Below, in pieces: positions 60,626-64,000 of a DNA stretch of 64,000 nucleotides. The notes under the pieces were generated by a model. That model saw only the letters and a list, made by a program, of their open reading frames with translations, did not search any database and was not told the DNA's origin. The position numbers and the translations under genes are program-made. The stretch lies in contig OY978525.1 of the NCBI GenBank assembly GCA_963854835.1, forward strand, positions 89,357,807 through 89,421,806, read 5' to 3'. Source of the DNA: Megamerina dolium (Eukaryota > Arthropoda > Insecta > Diptera > Megamerinidae). Each line of letters begins with the position of its first letter. Positions within the stretch are counted from its first letter, which is position 1.

Positions 60626-60739
60626 GGTTTCCGTAGCTTAGTGATTAGTACGTTGGCCTTCTGATCTGTAGGTCGTGAGTTCAAATTCAAGTTGAAGCAC
60701 AACCTTCATATATAATGATTTGTTTTTCGATCAGTGTCC
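60626..60739 (+). mobile_element. tRNA-headed SINE, copy 11, 3'-truncated
   Basis: Head CCGTAGCTTAGTGATTAGTA with GTGAGTTCAAATTC, then a short, diverged start of the body (TTTTTCGATCAGTGTCC, corresponding to TTTCGAACGGTACCC). The similarity stops where the perfect hairpin at 60740 starts. Confidence 0.82.
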
Positions 60740-60785
60740 TACTCCCGCTTATTATGCTCTAATATGAGCATAATAAGCGGGAGTA
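60740..60785. repeat. perfect 20-bp inverted repeat, 6-base spacer
   Basis: Arm TACTCCCGCTTATTATGCTC (60740-60759), spacer TAATAT, full reverse complement at 60766-60785. It abuts the truncated end of SINE copy 11. Confidence 0.96.
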
Positions 60786-61153
60786 TGTGTGGTATTAGTT
60801 TCTGCTTCAAAGCCCACAATTTTGTTAAATTTGAAAGCAAAAAAAAAAAAAAGCGAGTGCTCACAATTTGTTCAAAAACTGCATATATTTTAGTTTTGCA
60901 TACAATGGTTGATCGAATTTGTTTCAGATTTTGTTTTAAATTTAATAAACGAATAAAAGGGTTGTTGTAGTACTTTTACCTTGTTGAATACGCCTTCATA
61001 TCTATTACTTTTTGAATACAGTTTGAGAAAAACAAACGTAAGATGATACAATGTATTTTTGAATTCATATACTTATATTTATTTAAAAAAAAAATCAACA
61101 TGAACTTATTTAACGCAAAATAAATATACTTACTTCATATGCAGAATAAAAAA

Positions 61154-61300
<147 letters not shown>

Positions 61301-61746
61301 CAATTATTGTGTGAAATTAGTTCAGCGACTGTTATAGCTCTCTGTAGCTCTCTGTATACAAAAATAACATTTGATATTTCTAACAATATACTGTGATTTT
61401 TTAAATAAACAAAATATTTTATTCGAAACTGCAGGGAGCAGAAATCGTAATTTATTTCATTTTAATGACACACAACACACAAATACTGTTTTTGAACAAA
61501 TTATTTGCAGTCTTATGTGGAGTCAACATCAGTGAAATACAAGATTTTCTAGTGGTAGTTTAAAAAATAGCATTTAATTTTAATTAAACCTAGCCAAGAC
61601 ATTACAAATTCTGATCAAATGTGGCAAAATGTTTTGTTAGCACTCTATTTTATTTCTTAGTAATATACAACAAGCAAATATACGTGCAACTATAAACATT
61701 TCATAATCCATTCATTATAAGAATTTATGATCTTATCATCGTATAG

Positions 61747-62030
61747 GTCCCAAAGATTGTGACATACCGAAGGCGGCAATAACAGCATTGCATGCGGGCG
61801 TCAATAGTTTCGGTCAATTATCGTCGAATATACAAAACCCTTTGGCGGCGGAGGCAACAATAAATGGTGGTAGTGGCATCGGTGGCGGTACGGCACGTCT
61901 TCATATAACCGGCGGCTTGTGTGATGTCTCAAATGCACATCACAATAACAATAACAATAATAGTAACAGCAATAACAATAACAACAATAACAACGTAAAT
62001 ACCAGCGTAATGCAGCAACAACAGGATCAG
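61747..62030 (+). CDS. host protein, second coding exon (Asn/Gln-rich, unknown protein)
   Basis: 284 bases between acceptor CGTATAG (61745-61746) and a strong donor CAG|GTGAGC (62031). Two bases complete the Gly codon from the first exon, then the frame is open without interruption. With the first segment it gives 105 residues, ending in phase 0. Residues 11-30 read GPKDCDIPKAAITALHAGVN. Residues 51-58 are Gly-rich (GGSGIGGG). Residues 75-76 are HH, 77-93 an Asn run broken by Ser, 100-103 a Gln run. The non-repetitive start has ordinary GC-richer coding character, unlike the flanks. Asn/Gln homopolymers are frequent in fly transcription and RNA regulators, but no domain is present in this part, so no function is assigned. 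The gene must continue beyond the window or in an unseen exon. Confidence 0.72.
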
Positions 62031-63247
62031 GTGAGCATGCATATAACGAAAATTTGCGATATTTTCAAAAATTAATAAAATTTTGTATTTCTTTTCTTTC
62101 TTGATGTTGACAAACAAACAAAACACAATTTCTATACTTTCATGTTAATGTGTGTGTTATGCAAAAATCGAATAAATGCAAAAAATACTAATTAAATTCC
62201 ATTCGAAAATTTCAAATTCAAACAAAACAACCAATTCTCGAATGCGTATGTTGAAAAATGCGATTGACTCTAATACGATAATTATAAAAAACAAAATCTT
62301 AAAAAAAAATATTTAAAAAGTAAGTGTAATTTTTTTATATATAGATAAATTAATTTTATTCTTTTTATTAGGGCTACGCGATTAATCGTTTGATCAGAGT
62401 CCCATTAACCAATTATTTGGACTAAACGATTAATCGCACAGCACTTGTTTTTGTATTTAATTTAATTTTGATACAAAATAAAAGCAATAGTTTTATTTAT
62501 GGATTATTTATGGATGAGACAAGACAGCTACAGTAACTTGAGGCCTCACGTTGTCCATTTTTAACTTCATATAAAAACTGAATGACTTACTTACTTGATT
62601 TTTAATGAATTTTGAACTAATTTCTGTCAAAATCTATAGCATTTCAGCTTATTGTAATGACAAGCCAATACTTTCAATCACAACCTATACCAACAGCAGT
62701 TAACCAACATTTCTCGTTCGTTATGACTTATGACTCCGACAATCCAATACTTAAATTGTGGCGTTTTCAGCCTCCAGCAATAACACGATCAGTTAATAGC
62801 GTTAGCGATTCAGAAAACTTGAATGTTCATTTCATTGTGGATTGTATAAAAAAATATTTGCAGAGCTGTCTGTCGAACACTGTACCATTGATAAAACTAT
62901 GTATTCTATCAACAGTTCCACGATATAGCATTAGCCCTTCATCCCTTGCAGATTTTGACAATTTTAAACATATTTCCTTGTCTTAGTCATTGTTACAAAA
63001 TGTCGATGATTGCCAATATTTTCACCATGTTGAACACGAATGAAAGAATTCAGAAACCCCACATTTATTCAAGCTCCCTCGCCGTGTTTTGTCAGAAGTG
63101 TTTTATGGCAAATCTTCATTTTCACATAGTTGGAAATGTCTTTCTGAAAAATACTTTCCATTACTTTCCAGTAAGAATTCTTCAAATTGTTCTTCGGTTG
63201 AACAATTTATGGATTCAATTTGAATCTTTTTCCGCAAAGTTTACTTA
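62031..63247 (+). other. second intron of the host gene (start) and unexplained DNA
   Basis: Begins with donor GTGAGC. Contains the short palindrome at 62369-62444 and an open frame at 62657-62986 (see rejected items). No recognised gene. Confidence 0.5.
62369..62444. mobile_element. short ATTAATCG palindrome related to the 10386 element
   Basis: AGGGCTACGCGATTAATCG at the left and CGATTAATCGCACAGC at the right are inverted copies separated by about 45 bases. Same end sequence as the 10386-10706 element, in minimal form. Confidence 0.6.
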
Positions 63248-63774
63248 TAGCCTAGACAGACGGCAGCCTAATTCCGGATTACCGGCGCACTTAATCCGAA
63301 TAAAATATTAACCTGACAGACGGCAGTATTGCGGATTAACTAAACGGCTGATTGCTGTTTTATTAGGTCTGCTCACTTATATTACTATCACTATCAATAT
63401 GTGTCATCTGTTACTCTCGATATGAGAAAATCTACAAGAAGTACGTGATTTGAAAACTATCAGAAACTTGTAAATTGACATTCACCGCTCGTAATTGACA
63501 GCTGGATTTATTTGTTCGCCAATGCTTTTCATGTTGAAAACTGTTAACAATTGTTGAAAGTTTTTTGTAGTGAACACACCTAATATTTTGTAAAATGGAT
63601 CGAGAAAAATTCACAATAGACAATATTCAGCAGTGTTGCCATAGCAAATTGCCTTAATCCTCTTTTATTTTGAGAATTAAGTCATAGAGTTTATGCGGAT
63701 TAGCTGCAGTTAATGCCCGAGTTAATTCGAATTAACTTGGTAATCCGGAATTAGGCTGCCGTCTGTCTAGGCTA
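63248..63774. mobile_element. MITE with perfect 36-bp TIRs
   Basis: 527 bp. TAGCCTAGACAGACGGCAGC plus the next 16 bases recur as a perfect inverted copy ending at 63774. TTA on both sides (63245-63247 and 63775-63777) suggests a three-base duplication; a TA duplication with ends two bases shorter is also compatible. A second, diverged copy of the end (CCTGACAGACGGCAGTATTG, near 63312) lies just inside the left TIR. No transposase is encoded. Superfamily unassigned. Confidence 0.87.
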
Positions 63775-64000
63775 TTATGCTCATAAGTATTTTAGAACCA
63801 ATAATGTTATATTAATAGCAAGGTAAAGTAAGCCGAGAGATAAGAGAGATGCAAGTCAAAATCATATATATTTCTTGTAAAGGAAAGCACATATGATTTT
63901 TATGAACAACGCAAATTAGTTTGAACTTTCTTTCAGCTGACTGCACCTTGTTATTAGAACACCAGACTAAATAATGATATAAATGAAAAACGCTCACCTG
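63775..64000. other. window end, nothing recognised
   Basis: No feature supported. The last bases CTCACCTG would read CAGGTGAG on the other strand, a donor-like sequence, but no exon evidence is visible. Confidence 0.4.

Noticed and set aside
62657..62986. Open frame of 110 codons following a possible acceptor (ATTTCAG at 62641-62647) in phase 0 with the host exon
   Set aside because: Phase fits, but there is no donor inside the frame and no recognised domain or coding composition. Could be a terminal exon, but the evidence is too thin to list.
62946..63311. 121-codon open frame on the + strand
   Set aside because: Runs into the MITE at 63248, has no domain, and its composition looks like chance.

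Overview
The window is an AT-rich stretch of a higher-fly (schizophoran Diptera) genome. A tephritid-like fruit fly is the best guess, but genus cannot be read from the sequence. It looks like the 5' end of one large host gene on the + strand, heavily colonised by transposable elements. The only host coding sequence I can support is two exons: a 5'UTR exon ending in 31 coding bases (37464-37784, ATG at 37754, donor GTAAGT) and a 284-base exon (61747-62030, donor GTGAGC). Joined, they read in one frame for 105 residues, ending in Asn and Gln runs. The intron between them is about 24 kb. I do not recognise the protein.

Nearly everything else identifiable is mobile DNA. Non-LTR retrotransposons: RTE/BovB-like copies on the - strand (2614-4008, 15746-17829, 45735-46345) and a + strand remnant (40131-40300); an R1-like 3' end (8927-9700); a possible Jockey-like RNase H remnant (55570-56195). 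DNA transposons: an internally deleted mariner with TIRs and TA duplications (7943-8843); a second mariner derivative rearranged into a long inverted-repeat form (18548-19162); a hAT remnant with its terminal CAGGGGTCGGCAA motif (12016-12815); a pogo/Tigger/jerky-like remnant (26681-28060); two back-to-back TTA-flanked MITEs (12821-13565); another perfect-TIR MITE (63248-63774); and two palindromic ATTAATCG elements.

Two families dominate by copy number. One is a tRNA-headed SINE of about 360 bp, with eleven copies plus a tail fragment, in at least two 3'-end subfamilies, several with target-site duplications. The other is a mini-me/DINE-like element with five copies (4714, 22543, 47817, 49693, 58650). 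It has 13-base subterminal inverted repeats, a GTCY tetranucleotide tract, an internal array of diverged ~150-bp monomers, a (TA)n spot and a 3' hairpin GTCGGC-CCCA-GCCGAC. Two copies lie head to tail with no spacer, and one carries an extra, almost identical 298-bp two-monomer block.

I found no intact transposase or reverse transcriptase. All three longer RTE copies are broken at the YADD catalytic box by three different changes. The least expected signals are three perfect 15-20 bp inverted repeats with 6-7 base spacers, a cluster of smaller hairpins inside the Tigger remnant, and the visible growth of satellite-like and microsatellite DNA inside the mini-me/DINE copies. I saw no CRISPR array, no bacterial operon, no rRNA and no functional tRNA gene.
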